Shown: positions 1 to 10,162, counted from the first letter of the stretch. The stretch is DNA of 64,000 nucleotides from Zopfochytrium polystomum (GCA_025765615.1 JAIVFJ010000025.1:1-64000); one strand, 5' to 3'. Notes: generated from the letters alone by a model not told the origin. Numbers and translations: made by a program.

Positions 1-57
1 ACTCCTCCCGCAGCAACGGGAAGGAATGAAACAAACAAAAAGAAAGAAAAGAAAACC

Positions 58-145
58 ACTGTCGGGATGCTGTGAGGACGGTGTGAGAGGAAGACTTCAT
101 TCAAAAAACCATAACAAAACGAAGAAATTGACAAAAAAAACCAAA
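58..145. repeat. Partial copy of the dispersed A-rich repeat family
   Basis: The stretch has a 'gggatgctgtgaggac' type segment followed by 'aaaaccataacaaaacgaag' and 'ttgacaaaaaaaacc'. The same order of modules recurs at 3.14-3.59 kb and 7.59-8.11 kb, so this is a short copy of that family. Confidence 0.6.
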
Positions 146-149
146 GAAG

Positions 150-1470
150 GAGGAGAAGGAGAAAGGAGCGGAACGACTCGCGCTCTCCTCCACATCCCTG
201 TCGCAGACCCATTGCCGCAACCACCAGCAGCACCCCTGCTGCCGTTGTCAGCCACCGGGCCGGCTTGACAGCGACAAATTGGTTTGCGGCAGCGTCCCCG
301 TCCCCGCCGACACCATGAGCAATTGTGTGCAGCTGCAACCCACCGTTGGTGTGGTTGCTGTATTGTCGACTGCCGTCCACACCACAACTGCGTCATCAAA
401 ATGCAGCAGCAGGGAGTCGCAGGTGGCAGTAGTTGTTGGTGTGTGTCTGCGGGGGGTTGTCTTCTGAGGAGGGAAGAGGAGAGGGTTACAGGGCGGAGCG
501 CCGCACTTCTGCAATATTTTTTGACAGGGGCAGAAGGAACCAAGGGAGCGTAAGTTTGCAGAGGTGAAAGTCTGGTGGGGAAGAAGGTGACGTACCTGCT
601 GGTCTTGATGCACGCAAAAGCTTGACCGGCGCCATCCCTGCGGCGGTTGGGACGGGGCCACCCGCCGTCTCCTCCCGCTCCGCTTCTGATAGCCCCCCTC
701 ACCTCCGCCGCCACTACGCCTCTGGCCCACCGTGGCGCCAAAAATGGCGGCGGTGTCTTGCAGCTAGCCGTCACACCACAGCCACCCTCGCGCCAACGAT
801 GACCCTGCGGCCCACCCCTCGTTGCCGGCCGCTACTGCAGCTCCCTCCTTGTTGCCATCACTGTCCTCTGCGGCTGCCCCGTGCCCGTGAAACTGCGGCA
901 AGTATATCCTCCGCCACGGCCGCAGCACGCCCTTGCAGCCCTTCCCGCCCACACCCAGCTGGGCGCCACACTGTTGCGCCTCGGGCCTCCACTGCACACC
1001 TTCTTGCACCTTGACAGCGCAGTCCCAGACTAAACAGCATCACGGCGCTGAGGTCAGACTCAGGCAGTATGGGTCGACGGGCGCTGTCCATTGCCAGTAG
1101 CATTGCTGAGGCTTCGCGGCTAAGGCCCCACGCTTGCTGTCCAGGTCGCACTGCTGCTTCCCTCTCCGATTGAAACCGCTGCCGCTGCAGGGCAACAATG
1201 CAGGGTGCAGGCAGCAGTGCGTTGTCGTTGCCCCACGCAAGCCCCACCTGCGCTTGTTGGTGGTGGGGTGGGAAAACTCTAACCCGCGCTGCCAGTCTGC
1301 CCCCTAGTGTGTGTGTGTGTGTGTGTGTTTGCATGTGTGTGAGTGAGAGAGTGCGAGTGAGAAGGTGAGAGTGAGAGAAAGACTGGGTGGGGCGTGCTGA
1401 CAATCGGACGCACTGGTAACTTCTTTTCCTCGTTTGTTCTTTTCTTTCAATTCATTGTCTTTTGTGTCTC

Positions 1471-1506
<36 letters not shown>

Positions 1507-1620
1507 CGTGGGTGTTGTGAGCGATTCCGCCCAACGGGCACCTCCTTGCAACAACAACGGCGAAGTTAAGTTCCTTCAACAGTGCCATATGTAAATAGCG
1601 TTCTAAAAAATCTCTCCCTC
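150..1620. other. GC-rich stretch without a resolved gene; two microsatellites
   Basis: No frame here looks convincingly coding. A (GT)n tract lies at about 1307-1330 and a (CT)n tract at about 1471-1505. The remainder is GC-rich and fragmented in all six frames. Confidence 0.4.
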
Positions 1621-1744
1621 ATACGCGTATACCCACATCACTCCCTCCCACTGACGCCGGCGCGGCGGCGGAGACCGCCAAGTCCGCAGACACGGTCGCG
1701 GCGCTGCTGCCGATCCACTCGCGGCCGGGGCCTACCAGCTGAAT

Positions 1745-2300
1745 CAGGCGCCGTGCTTGTGGAGCAGCCGCGCAGTGCTGTCGACGTCTGCCAACTCCCC
1801 TGTCACCTTCGACGCCGGGGTGAACGCGCCAATCTTGAGAATGCTCCCGAGGAAACAAACCAACTGCCGCTCGAGCTCCGCGTGGTTGATCAGCAAACCA
1901 AAGCGGCGGCAGCGGTACGACAACTACGCTCCCGCCGATCGCCGCCGCCGCCGCCAGGCAGCAACCCGCGGCGTCGGCGCCTGGGGCGCATTGCAACAGA
2001 GTGTACAAGGCAGGCGGGCCGTCTACGTTCTTTACGATGGACCTGGTCGTGCCGGACCTGCTAGAACTGCCGCCGGCGTCTGCGGGGGCGGCGGGTTCGG
2101 GCGTGCTGCTGTGCGTGGGCGGCGGCGGCGGTGGAATCGGGCTCGGCGGCGTGATCAGGATTGGCAGAGGAGGCGTGGCGCCGATCGCGATCGCAGGTGC
2201 GGGCCTCGCGTTGTCGTCACAAGCGGCGGCGGCGGCGGTGGCGGCAGGGGCTCGATCAGCGGCGCTGGCGTCTCAGGCGGGGTACTTACTTAGCGCAGTC
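1745..2300 (-). pseudogene. Coding-like minus-strand segment, unrecognised, with a frame break
   Basis: Read on the minus strand, this gives a proline-rich tract (about 2290-2060, with a run of six prolines) leading into a less repetitive part containing VKNVDGPPALYTLLQCAPGA. After a frame change near 1924-1935 it continues with FGLLINHAELERQLVCFLGS and ends at a TGA at 1745-1747. The frame change could be a 1-nt indel, or an acceptor 'cgtag' before 1923. No family is recognised. The 5' end cannot be placed, because upstream frames to about 2.6 kb are alanine-rich and change frame again. The opposite strand also has open frames, so the call rests only on the more natural residue pattern. Confidence 0.3.
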
Positions 2301-3135
2301 GTCGGTAAGAGCAGGGTTAGGGTTCGCTGTTGCTGCTGTGTTTGGAGAGCGGATCTCGCGGCGGTGATCAAGGCTGCGATGGGGCTGCTAGCCACAGAGG
2401 CGGCAGCGGCGGCGATCAGCGGTGGTTCTGACGAGACCTCGGGCGGAGCACCGCAGATGACGGCCGAGGAGCTTGCGGCGGTGCTCTTCGGGCTTGCCGC
2501 ACCATCAGCAGCAACAACGCCAACGGCACCAGCAGCGACGCGGCGGCGGAAAAGCAGCAGTCGCGGTTGCTGGCGGTTCTCAGTACCGGGCAAAGCAGAC
2601 AATGCTGGGCGAGCTAGGGCGTCGGGGTGGACGTGATCGAGCGCGCGTTTGGGGACGCAGCGGCGCGGGTGTCAGCGGCGGAGGGGGGTGTTGCAGCAGT
2701 ACTGGGTGGGAGCTGGAGGTGCGTGGTGGTGGAGCGAGTGATGGAGGTGTCTGTTGGGTCACGGCTTCTACGGGGACGCTGGCGGCGACGTCGGTGGAGA
2801 GGAGGCGCCCAGAGAGTGGGAGGACGCTCAGTGGAGCGGCAACCTGTCGACTTGCCGGACTGGCAGCTGCCCGCGCGCAAGGCGTCGGCGTGGTCGACAG
2901 GTTGCTGCTCTGCTGTGCCGACGACGATCATGATGAAGATTGCTGAAGCCGCAGCGGGCGCCCGTTGCAGTTGCGCGTCATCACCAGCCAGTTAGCGTTG
3001 CTCGTCGCACAGGCACACCAGCCCAGCGTCCGCTGCCTCAGCAGCGCCACCTCCACCGGCAGTGTCCAGCTCCTCGTTGCAGACGAGGATGAAGAGATCG
3101 CGATCATTGTGACGGGGACATATTTTTTTGCCTTA
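2300..3135. other. GC-rich, coding-like but unresolved block
   Basis: Open frames exist on both strands. The best short segment is plus-strand 2968-3135, containing LRVITSQLALLVAQAHQPSV and an acidic DEDEEIAIIV stretch, but an in-frame TGA precedes it. It runs directly into the repeat array at 3.1 kb. It may be the remains of a gene truncated by that repeat; no product can be named. Confidence 0.25.
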
Positions 3136-3139
3136 ACGT

Positions 3140-3595
3140 AAAACTATAACAAAACGAAAATGCCAAAAAGGGACGCTGCGGGGACTCTGTGGGGACGCTG
3201 TGGTGAAATAAATAGACAAAAAAAATCAATTGTTGTGGGGGCTCTGTGGGGACGCTGTGGGGGCACTCTCTGTGGGACGCAGTGGGGATATAGTCTCTGT
3301 GGGGATGCTGTGGGGGGCGCTCTCTGTCGGACGCAGTGAGGACATAGTTTTCTGCCCTCACGTAAAACCATAACAAAATGAAAAAAATGACAAAAAAAAT
3401 TACTGAAATTGGCAAACTCTGTGGGAACGCTGATGCGAGGGACTCTGTGGGAACGCTGATGAGAGGGCGCTCTCTGTGGGACGCAGTGGGGTCGAAAGAC
3501 AAACTTGGACGCTGTGGTGAAGCGAAACCATAACAAAAAGAAAAAATGACAAAAAAAAACAAATGCAGAAGACAAACTTGGATGCTGTGGGCAAA
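3140..3595. repeat. Dispersed repeat array, copy 1
   Basis: Two alternating modules make up the array. One is A/T-rich: 'ctcacgtaaaaccataacaa' followed by an A-rich tail containing 'tgacaaaaaaaa'. The other is GC-rich, with variants of 'ctctgtggggacgctgtgg', 'ctctgtgggaacgctgatg' and 'ctctgtgggacgcagtg'. A related array is at 7,590-8,110. The spurious reading frames through it are His/Pro/Arg-rich and periodic, as expected for tandem repeats. Confidence 0.75.
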
Positions 3596-3596
3596 C

Positions 3597-3763
3597 GGAC
3601 TGATCGTCCCCAAACAGGCTGGATTGATATGTCTTGGAATTGGCTGGGCTTGCAGGCGACTGCGAGGACAGTCTCCACGAGCACAGTGCGGTAACCGCAC
3701 TCTTCTTTGGTGTAGGCAATGACATGGTTTGCCCTGAAGCGAGATGCGCGGATGCACCTGTCA
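3597..3763 (-). pseudogene. Short minus-strand gene fragment, unrecognised
   Basis: The minus strand reads ASRFRANHVIAYTKEECGYR and then TVLVETVLAVACKPSQFQDI with no stop until it enters the repeat array. The residue mix is protein-like and unlike the repeat. There is no clear start or splice site. It may be a gene end overrun by the repeat. The PB1 gene starts on the other strand immediately next to it. Confidence 0.25.
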
Positions 3764-4389
3764 ATGAGTGTTCACTTTCAAAGTGAAGGATTCGACAGTG
3801 GCAAAGTCCTTCGCGTGGAGAGTCCGACCAACAGCCTGGTGGCGCGACGGCAGCAGTTGTCGCTAAGCTCAGTTCAAGTCACCTGAGGGTAGCGGTGCTC
3901 GGAAAGGACGAAGCGCTGCTGCTTTTGTACATCGACGACGAGGGTGACTTTGTGCACCTCGAATCCGATACAGATGTGCGTGAGTCAGTTGAGATGGAGC
4001 GTGCCGTCGGTTGGGTGAGAGTGATACTATTGATCGATTCGCAACGGCAGATGGCACAAACAAGACGATTGTCTTGTATGGCTTCTGGTGAATCCGCTGG
4101 CGGAAGCATCTCCGGTAACACGACGGCCAGGTTTTCTTTGGCGTCGATAGGACTGATGGGAGCATCGGAAGAAAGCCTGGATGACAACAGGGCTCTTGCG
4201 TCGGGCGGAGCAGTCTCACTGTCGCTGACCCTCGTGGCAGTCCAGTTGCGTACAGACTCGAACACCGGACGGACGGGGAGGGGAAAGGGCGAGCCGTCGA
4301 AATTCGGGTCGCTCCTGGCACCCGTAGTTATCGCCTCTTTGGTAGCTCTTGTGTGCCCGTTCCTGTTGGGCTGCTGCTCACTCTGCTGA
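3764..4389 (+). CDS. PB1-domain protein with C-terminal hydrophobic segment (frame broken once)
   Basis: PB1 domains are ubiquitin-fold modules that dimerise through an acidic OPCA motif. Here the second half of the domain is clear: LLLLYIDDEGDFVHLESDTD followed by VRESVEM matches the family pattern 'Y-x-D-E-D-G-D-x-V-x-L-x-S-D-x-D'. The first strands lie in another frame starting at ATG 3764 (VHFQSEGFDSGKVLRVESP). The two halves connect only if the frame changes near 3825-3840, where helix 1 continues as ATAAVVAKLSSSHL. After PB1 come about 80 Ser/Gly-rich residues and a hydrophobic C-terminus (LLAPVVIASLVALVCPFLLG) that could anchor the protein in a membrane. No kinase, ZZ or other partner domain is present. 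Whether the break is a sequencing error, an unrecognised splice or a real mutation is open. Confidence 0.5.
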
Positions 4390-4527
4390 CGAGCCACCTA
4401 TGGATTGACTGCGGCGCGTTTCGTGAGAGCGCAGGTGCCACCGTTCTTCTTTTCCCATTTCCCCTTTGCTCCTCGTTGCCCATTTCTTCGTCCAGCTTCG
4501 AGCAATAAGGCACATCCCCTCACGATA

Positions 4528-4537
4528 TCAGTTTATA
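4528..4537 (+). promoter_or_regulatory. TATA-like element upstream of the small three-exon gene
   Basis: A 'gtttatatag' sequence lies just before the ATG at 4544. The spacing is very short for an mRNA leader, so it may not be the functional TATA box. Confidence 0.3.
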
Positions 4538-4543
4538 TAGAAA

Positions 4544-5588
4544 ATGCCTGTCGAAGCCGCGAACCTGGCCGAGTATGTCGTGGACCTCGAATCGCAGCTT
4601 GCCCAGCTGCGCGAGATCGTGTTGGGGACTCCAGCCCAGTCGCCACCACCGCAGCAGCAGCAGCAGCAGGCCGTCCCCGCACCAGGGGCAAGAGCAGCGG
4701 AACCCGATGCAAAGATCACAAAGATGAGCGAGAACAACAGCAACAACAATGACGACGACGGTGTGCCTGCTGCTCCGGACGCTGGTAGCTGACTGCCCCC
4801 CTTCCAGCGACTCTGAAGTTGTTTTTCATGTCCTCACCGTCACGTTTTCCGCCCCGCGTCCCCAACTCCGTTTCCTTATCCTTCCCACATTATTCCCCTC
4901 ACAACTACCCATGTCCTGCTGCGACGACGCGGTTTTTGATTCGCTCCGGGCGCCATTCATCACAATCAGACAAGGAGCTCCTGTCTAAACTAACAACAGA
5001 AAGGTATGTGAGACTTGGGGGTGGCAATCATTGGCTTGGCGGTCGCAGGTGCAGCAGCCCATGAAGGTTCCACGGCGGAGGGAGTGGCTGCGGTCGTGGC
5101 GGACCACCAGGCTTTGGCAGGCGCAGCGGGCGAGGCGGTCATGGTGGGCTGCCGCTGATGGGCGTGGATGAGACCAAAGTTTGCTGACATCGGACAGCGC
5201 TGTACTTCTTTTCTCTTTTTTTCTTTTCTTTCATTCATTGTCTTTTTGTCTCTATCACAGACACCAGATACCCGACCAAGCCGCCGCCAGCACCACCGCC
5301 TCTTTGCCGCCACCGCCGCCGCCATCGACCACACGGAGAACCAGCCAGGACGGCACCGTCTGGCTCGCATCCTCGTCATCATTGTCATTGCCGTCCGCGT
5401 TCCAGGCCAGCTCTCCCACACGTGCACGCTGGCTCCATCAAACAAAGGCGCGCATACCTGAATCCATGTCTGGATTCACCAGGTCGATCAACGGCTGGTG
5501 CTCCTCAATTCGATCGAAGGCGGCCATGAACACAATGATGACATGTGCCACGGCGGCGGCGGGGTCTTCGTGCGCCACGAATTGTTGA
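4544..5588 (+). CDS. Small 200-residue protein with N-terminal heptad repeat, three exons
   Basis: The model joins 4544-4784, 4970-5003 and 5261-5588. Donors are 'gtagct' and a perfect 'AG|gtatgt'; acceptors are 'caatcag' and a strong pyrimidine tract ending 'tctatcacag'. The three exons sum to 603 nt and stay in frame to a TGA, which supports the splicing. The N-terminus (AEYVVDLESQLAQLREIVLG) is leucine-spaced like a short coiled coil. A Gln run, an acidic Asn/Asp stretch, the charged DKELLSKLTTER and a Ser/Thr/Pro-rich tail follow. No family is recognised; a short zipper-type adaptor is possible. The third exon is the least certain, because the antisense strand over 5,460-5,530 also reads as protein. 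Confidence 0.45.
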
Positions 5589-6141
5589 CATGGTCAGAAA
5601 GCACAAATATTAAAAAAAAAAAACCTGGAAAAAAAACTCACCCAGTACAGCTTAACTCCCCTTCCTCCCACACCTGTGAGCGCACAAAGTCTCTTGATTT
5701 TCTCCGAGTCGTATCCTTATTTGGTCTATTTCTAGCAGCGATCATCGATCTTGTTTCACGAGCAGGCGCGTTGCAGTCTCTCCCCCATCACCCCGCAAAT
5801 CAAGATCCTGACAGGAAATCACGATCCGAGATCAGCCACACACACAGAGCACGCCTTTCCCCCTAACCCTCCCCAAATGCATAACTTGACCCCTCAAAGG
5901 AGCTTTCCTTCTCGAGGAGCGTCCCGCCGCTTGTGAAGCGTCTTTTAGGTATTTTCTGTTTCTTCTCTCTCTTATTTTTCAAGGAACCCACAGAACCCCC
6001 CCACCGTTCTGTTCCAAGCACACAGATTTGGGGTCGATTTTCTCGATTCTCGGCCCTCCCTCGCAAATGGTCATTGCATGCTTTTTTTTCAGCTTTGTTC
6101 GCTTCCGCTCTTGCAGAGATGAAAAGCAGTTCAGGGCTACT
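5589..6141. other. Intergenic, no feature seen
   Basis: A/T-richer DNA between convergent genes. It contains poly-A and poly-T runs suited to 3' ends of both neighbours, and no coding pattern. Confidence 0.4.
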
Positions 6142-7518
6142 CTAAACTGACTCGTGCAGTAAGCGCCCCACGTCGCTCCCAGCCGTGCCGCTGCCAAGTC
6201 CGGTGCCGTCCACGAACTCGTTGAACCCGCTGGGCGGGCCAAAGATGCTACTTCTACGCTGTCGAATATGGAAGCTGGCGCGCTCGATGCCGTCGATCCA
6301 CTGGTTCCGCATCGCCCCAGGAAGGCTGCCGCCGCCACCACCACCACCACTGGCCACGTCGGACTCGTTGACGCAGGGCGCAACGTAGGTGTGTGGGAAC
6401 GAGCCCTCCATCTTGGTGGTCATGTTGAAGCCAAAGCCCCAGCCGTCGTTGAACTTGCATTTGACTATGACGGGATCGCTGATGTAGAGGTAGATTTCGT
6501 CAGAGAGGTTGGGGATGTGGTTGAAGACGACTTCCTTGTTTTCCAACATGACGGGAGCGCCGCCATTGCTGCCATTGGCGCCGTCCATCAGGCCGCCGCG
6601 GAGCGAGGACTGGCCCAGCGGCAGCGGGACGACACGCCGCCGCCTGACACGTTCGAGCCAAAGGCCGACGGCGCTGCCGGCCACGAGGCCGCCGTCAAGC
6701 GGCGCCTGCTGCATGTACTGCGGGTGGTGATGGCTGCTGCCGCGCCTGGGACTGCTGCTGCTGCTGGCTGTGCGCATCGTACCAGCCGCCGCCGCCCAGC
6801 GATGCAAGGTCCGTTCCACAATAATGGCAATGAGGAATGAGACGCCGCTGCCGACCGCGCCGATAAAGATGAGCTGGAAGAGACACAGGATAGTGGAGTC
6901 GGCGGTGGTCTGCGTCACAAAGCGCACACCCAGATTTTCGGCGTGATGGGACAAGGAGGATGGGTGAGCGGGACTAACGATGGTTGGCCTCACGTAAACG
7001 TGTAGACGCAGTAGTCGGTCTCGCTGGCGACATAGGCGCTGTTGTACATGTGCGGCACGGCGGTGATGGCCTGCAGGTGCTCCCAGGCAGCGGCGCCGGA
7101 AAAGGCGCCTGGCAGCTCCGTCTCGGAGAGGGGCGCGACGGCGGCAGGCATGGTCGTCAGGGCGGACATGACCCGGCAAGAGCACCAGGTAGGCGAGGAT
7201 GGCGAGTGTGGGGGCACCGACGCGCCGGGGGGGTAAGGTTGCGCAGAGGGCAACAAAGTCGGAGCGGAGACGGAAGCGGCGGCGGCCGTCTTGCTGGTTA
7301 TGGTGGTTCAGCAGGTGGCTGAGGCTATGGGAAGACGGCAGGGAGCGGGAGGTGGAGAGCCGTAAGCCCAGGTCGGCGCTGTTGTAGTCCTCGACACCAC
7401 CGTCGCCATCGTTGCGGTGATCGTCGTCGTGGTCCTCGTCATCCTCGTCCGAGTAGATGCGCTCGAGGAGGGTGCCGTCTTGCGCGCCGCCGCCGACAAC
7501 CAATGACAAATGAGACAC
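6142..7518 (-). CDS. Predicted two-pass membrane protein, M28-protease-like N-terminus, frame-disrupted
   Basis: In minus-strand order the protein has an acidic Asp/His-rich head, a basic patch, a hydrophobic helix (LAILAYLVLLP continuing in another frame as VMSALTTMP) and a luminal segment FSGAAAWEHLQAITAVPHMY. That segment resembles the start of vacuolar M28 peptidases of the Pff1/ERMP1 type. An intron probably starts at a 'gtgagg' near 6991. A second helix (LIFIGAVGSGVSFLIAIIVE) follows, then a polar tail with FNDGWGFGFNMTTKMEGSFP. No zinc-binding peptidase residues are visible, so catalysis is not supported. The frame changes near 7180 within 'ccgggtcat', where deleting one G would restore the helix. 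There is no ATG in frame: the first possible codon is GTG, and a repeat array lies just upstream, so the 5' end may be lost. Confidence 0.45.
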   Translation of the reverse strand: MSHLSLVVGGGAQDGTLLERIYSDEDDEDHDDDHRNDGDGGVEDYNSADLGLRLSTSRSLPSSHSLSHLLNHHNQQDGRRRFRLRSDFVALCATLPPRRVGAPTLAILAYLVLLPGHVRPDDHACRRRAPLRDGAARRLFRRRCLGAPAGHHRRAAHVQQRLCRQRDRLLRLHVYVRPTIVSPAHPSSLSHHAENLGVRFVTQTTADSTILCLFQLIFIGAVGSGVSFLIAIIVERTLHRWAAAAGTMRTASSSSSPRRGSSHHHPQYMQQAPLDGGLVAGSAVGLWLERVRRRRVVPLPLGQSSLRGGLMDGANGSNGGAPVMLENKEVVFNHIPNLSDEIYLYISDPVIVKCKFNDGWGFGFNMTTKMEGSFPHTYVAPCVNESDVASGGGGGGGSLPGAMRNQWIDGIERASFHIRQRRSSIFGPPSGFNEFVDGTGLGSGTAGSDVGRLLHESV

Positions 7519-7589
7519 GTACTACAAGTACGACGACGATCGGCCGAGTCGCCATCGTCGGCGCTGGAGGAGGAGGTGTGGGGAATGTG

Positions 7590-8112
7590 GTGAAATAAAT
7601 TGAGAAAAAAAATCAATTGCTTGTGGGGGCTCTGTGGGGACGCTGTGGAGGCGCTCTCTGTGGGACGCAGTGGGGACTGGGACTCTGTGGGGACGCTGTG
7701 AGTGCTCTCTCTGTGGGACGCAGTGAGGACATAGTTTTTTTTGCCCTCACGTAAAACCATAACAAAATCAAAAAATTGACAAAAAAAATTATTGACGGAC
7801 TCTGTCTGTGGGAACGCTGTTGGGGGGCCTGCTCTGTGGGACGCAGCTTCGTTTTTCTCTGTGGGAACGCTGATGAGAGGCGCTCTGTGGGACGCTGTTG
7901 GAGCGCACTCTGTGGGACGCAGTGAGGACATAGTTTTTTTTTGCCCTTATGCAAATCCATAACAAAATGAAAAAATTGACAAAAAAAATCAATTGCCATA
8001 ATTGACAGGCTCTGTGGGAACGCTGATGCAAGGGCTTCTGTGGGAACGCTGATGACCCCGCCCTCTGTGGGACGCAGTGCGGCTTCGTTAGCACTGATCG
8101 GCTTCGTTTGCA
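7590..8112. repeat. Dispersed repeat array, copy 2
   Basis: The same two modules as at 3.14-3.59 kb: A-rich 'cataacaaaatgaaaaaatt' with 'gacaaaaaaaat' (twice), alternating with 'ctctgtgggaacgctgatg' and 'ctctgtgggacgcagtgagg' units. It borders the 5' end of the membrane-protein gene. Confidence 0.75.
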
Positions 8113-8139
8113 TTGATGGGCCGCCGGATGGATATGTCT

Positions 8140-8455
8140 AGGCCCGAATACGCCGAGTGCGGGCGTGAGGGAAAAAAGGGCAAACCTTGAAAAAACCCAC
8201 ACTAACACCCAACGAAGAACAACCACCAACGGAAACTATGAGGCCCAACCCCCCCCCCCCAAATGAGGGGGGGGGTGGGAATGCGTAAGGCCCCCCGATC
8301 AGAGGGGGGGCGAGTCGAAGAAAGAAAAGCGTAAATCGAAGAATAAGCACAGTACGAAGAGAAAGCGGAGATTGAAAAATAGAGCAAGGTTCGAAGAAGA
8401 GGCGAAAATCGAAGAAAAAGCGTAAAAGCGAAAACATATGCGGGGGCCCCCGGAC
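8140..8455. other. Low-complexity purine-rich DNA with C and G runs
   Basis: Contains a run of ten C with a nearby G run (8,251-8,276) and repeated 'gaagaaa', 'cgaagaata' and 'cgaagagaa' type motifs. No gene or RNA feature is seen. Confidence 0.4.
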
Positions 8456-8459
8456 TAAT

Positions 8460-8890
8460 CAACAGGGGCAGGTCGCGTACCTAGGAGGGAGTCGAACCCT
8501 CGCCCCCGCACTTTAGGGCCACTTATTTTCTAGGCACCGTGAAACCTTGAGCATGCTTAGCACACCGGTAGCCGCTCTCATCAGTCACGCTGGTCAGTAT
8601 AGTCTCCTTAGCTGTCCGTATGGGGAGCTGTCATTGGGGACATCACTCAACTTAACCGCGACGGCCCAGTACCACCAAGGTACCTTCCCGTTACTTGAGC
8701 TACCTCGCCTGGACTAGCCAGACTAACCACCAGGGGGCATCCGTTGCCGGTGGCCAGGGTGTCCTTATCGGATGGTTTTTACTTCGGCCATTCCCTGTTT
8801 CGTCTTGCCGGGAATCGAACCCGGGCCCCCCACTGTGCAGGTCAGCCGACTTAACCACTGTCCTACACAGGCCGGCCCTAACCCTAACCC
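8460..8890 (-). repeat. tRNA-derived repeat (SINE-like or decayed tRNA pair)
   Basis: On the minus strand, 8,880 downward reads 'tgtaggacagtggttaag' (A-box-like) followed about 35 nt later by 'gggttcgattcc' (perfect B box). The acceptor arms do not pair, so it is not a working tRNA. At the other end (about 8,480-8,545) a second tRNA-like piece has a perfect T arm (GAGGG/CCCTC) and a 7-bp acceptor-like stem, but too few bases for D and anticodon arms. The unit may be a SINE with a tRNA head. Confidence 0.45.
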
Positions 8891-8893
8891 TGA
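8876..8893 (+). repeat. Short interstitial telomere-like motif
   Basis: 'ccctaaccctaaccctga' contains about two and a half CCCTAA units at the junction between the tRNA-like repeat and an LTR fragment. It is too short to indicate a telomere. Confidence 0.4.
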
Positions 8894-9062
8894 CTGGTTA
8901 GCAGCAAGAGGCACAAGACAGACCTGAACCAATTGTGGCTGTCAGTTATTGTGATACACTGGCTTGCACTGTTGACAAAGACTCCAAGTATAGTGGAGCA
9001 GAAACCCAGCGAAAACAGTTTTCCACCTCCTCCACTCAAGCAGATAGTGTCCCTGCTACGTA
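8891..9062 (+). mobile_element. Diverged fragment of the copia-family LTR
   Basis: Matches the LTR at 12,318 through 'gactggttagcagcaagagg', the 'gctgttgaca' motif and 'ctcaagcagata', with internal deletions and many substitutions. The true LTR start is missing. Confidence 0.65.
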
Positions 9063-9491
9063 AGAACGTAAGACACAAATGCATTGGTTGGATAAGGGTC
9101 AACATAGCATTGCAAAAGCGCAATCTCCGTAGCACCTACTGACTACTGATGGTTGTCAGCATGGACACCCTTAGCAACGTTGAATCAATTCCGTGATGTT
9201 ATCACTCCACTGGTTCCTCTGAATTGGATTTTTTTTTCAGGATTATATCAGGAAATGGACTCTTTTGACCTAACCTAACCGAGCCCCCAAGCCTTAAACT
9301 ACACACCTTTGTTGTCAACTGCATGACCATTCTTGGCATTCTACATATATCCAGCTGCACAGCCAATTGCTACGGCCCATGCCCTCCCTCTTACCTTATC
9401 TTGGACTGCCTTCAGACACTGAGTATTGTCACTGGTACTTGTGCAATAACCTCGCAAGTCGGAGGACCAGTTTGCAGCCCATCTGCAAGCT

Positions 9492-9630
9492 CCAACCATA
9501 GCTCAGTTCGAAGAGCGCATGCCTTGGACTTTGTGGCTGTGTCTCTTGCCGGCTGAGCAAAGCAAAAGTGTTTTTGTTTTGTCTGCCTGGTGCCATCATG
9601 AGGTCCCCAGTTCGAACCTGGGTGGTCGGA
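9492..9630 (+). tRNA. tRNA-Pro (anticodon TGG), 66-nt intron
   Basis: Acceptor 9492-9498 pairs with 9623-9629, apart from one A-C mismatch. The D stem is GCTC/GAGC, the anticodon loop starts CTTGGA with anticodon TGG at 9525-9527, and the T arm is CCCAG-TTCGAAC-CTGGG. The intron (9529-9594) sits at the canonical position after base 37. The first pair above the anticodon loop is also mismatched, so a recent pseudogene cannot be excluded. Confidence 0.6.
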
Positions 9631-10162
9631 TGCACTATACTCAGCACTGAATGCTCATTTGTTCATTCCAAGCTCCTGCTACTGACATGCCCTCCACGTG
9701 TGACGCAATTTGCGTGGTGGTGCCAACTGCTGATAATCTCTTCTTTTGCATCAGCAAGCAGTCCCCATGCTTGTCTGTGGTTGAACCTTCATTGCCCAGG
9801 AGAAAGGCTTCAGCATGGGCCACAGCTCAAATACTCTTACAACTACTGGGGCTTGGCAGTGTTCTATGTTGCAATTGTTTCCCACTTTTTGGTCTCCTTC
9901 AAGTAGCTGAGGCCAGATTCCATTTGGAAACATAACTGGCGCTGGTCAGTGATACTAGAAGTCAAAAGACTGCTAGTTTATTGGTCCAGTTTCCTACCTT
10001 TACATTCTGCATCCAACTGTGACAAAATTTGATGAGAGGATTGCAAACTGTTGCCCCAAAGACTCGGTGCCAATAGAGAGGGCAGGCTCACCCAAACTAA
10101 GTCTCCACTCTCCTGTAAAGGCGGCAGTCTGCTTATCTCAGATAAATTGGTTTCTTTGCAGT
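9631..10162. other. Intergenic AT-richer DNA, no feature seen
   Basis: No coding frame or RNA gene. A phrase 'gatgagaggattgcaaac' near 10,030 resembles 'gatgagagggttgcaaac' at 46,157, so both may be scraps of one repeated element. Confidence 0.3.

Noticed and set aside
97..774. Long overlapping frames at the window start
   Set aside because: His/Pro/Arg/Cys-rich translations without pattern in several frames at once; typical of GC-rich non-coding DNA.
5400..5590. Minus-strand reading with a good ATG (AAFDRIEEHQPLIDLVNPDM) and a 'gtatgc' donor
   Set aside because: No acceptor or following exon keeps a frame, and the plus strand over the same DNA has a far stronger acceptor tied to a consistent three-exon gene.
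8876..8893. Telomere repeat marking a chromosome end or fusion
   Set aside because: Fewer than three units, embedded between a tRNA-like repeat and an LTR fragment.
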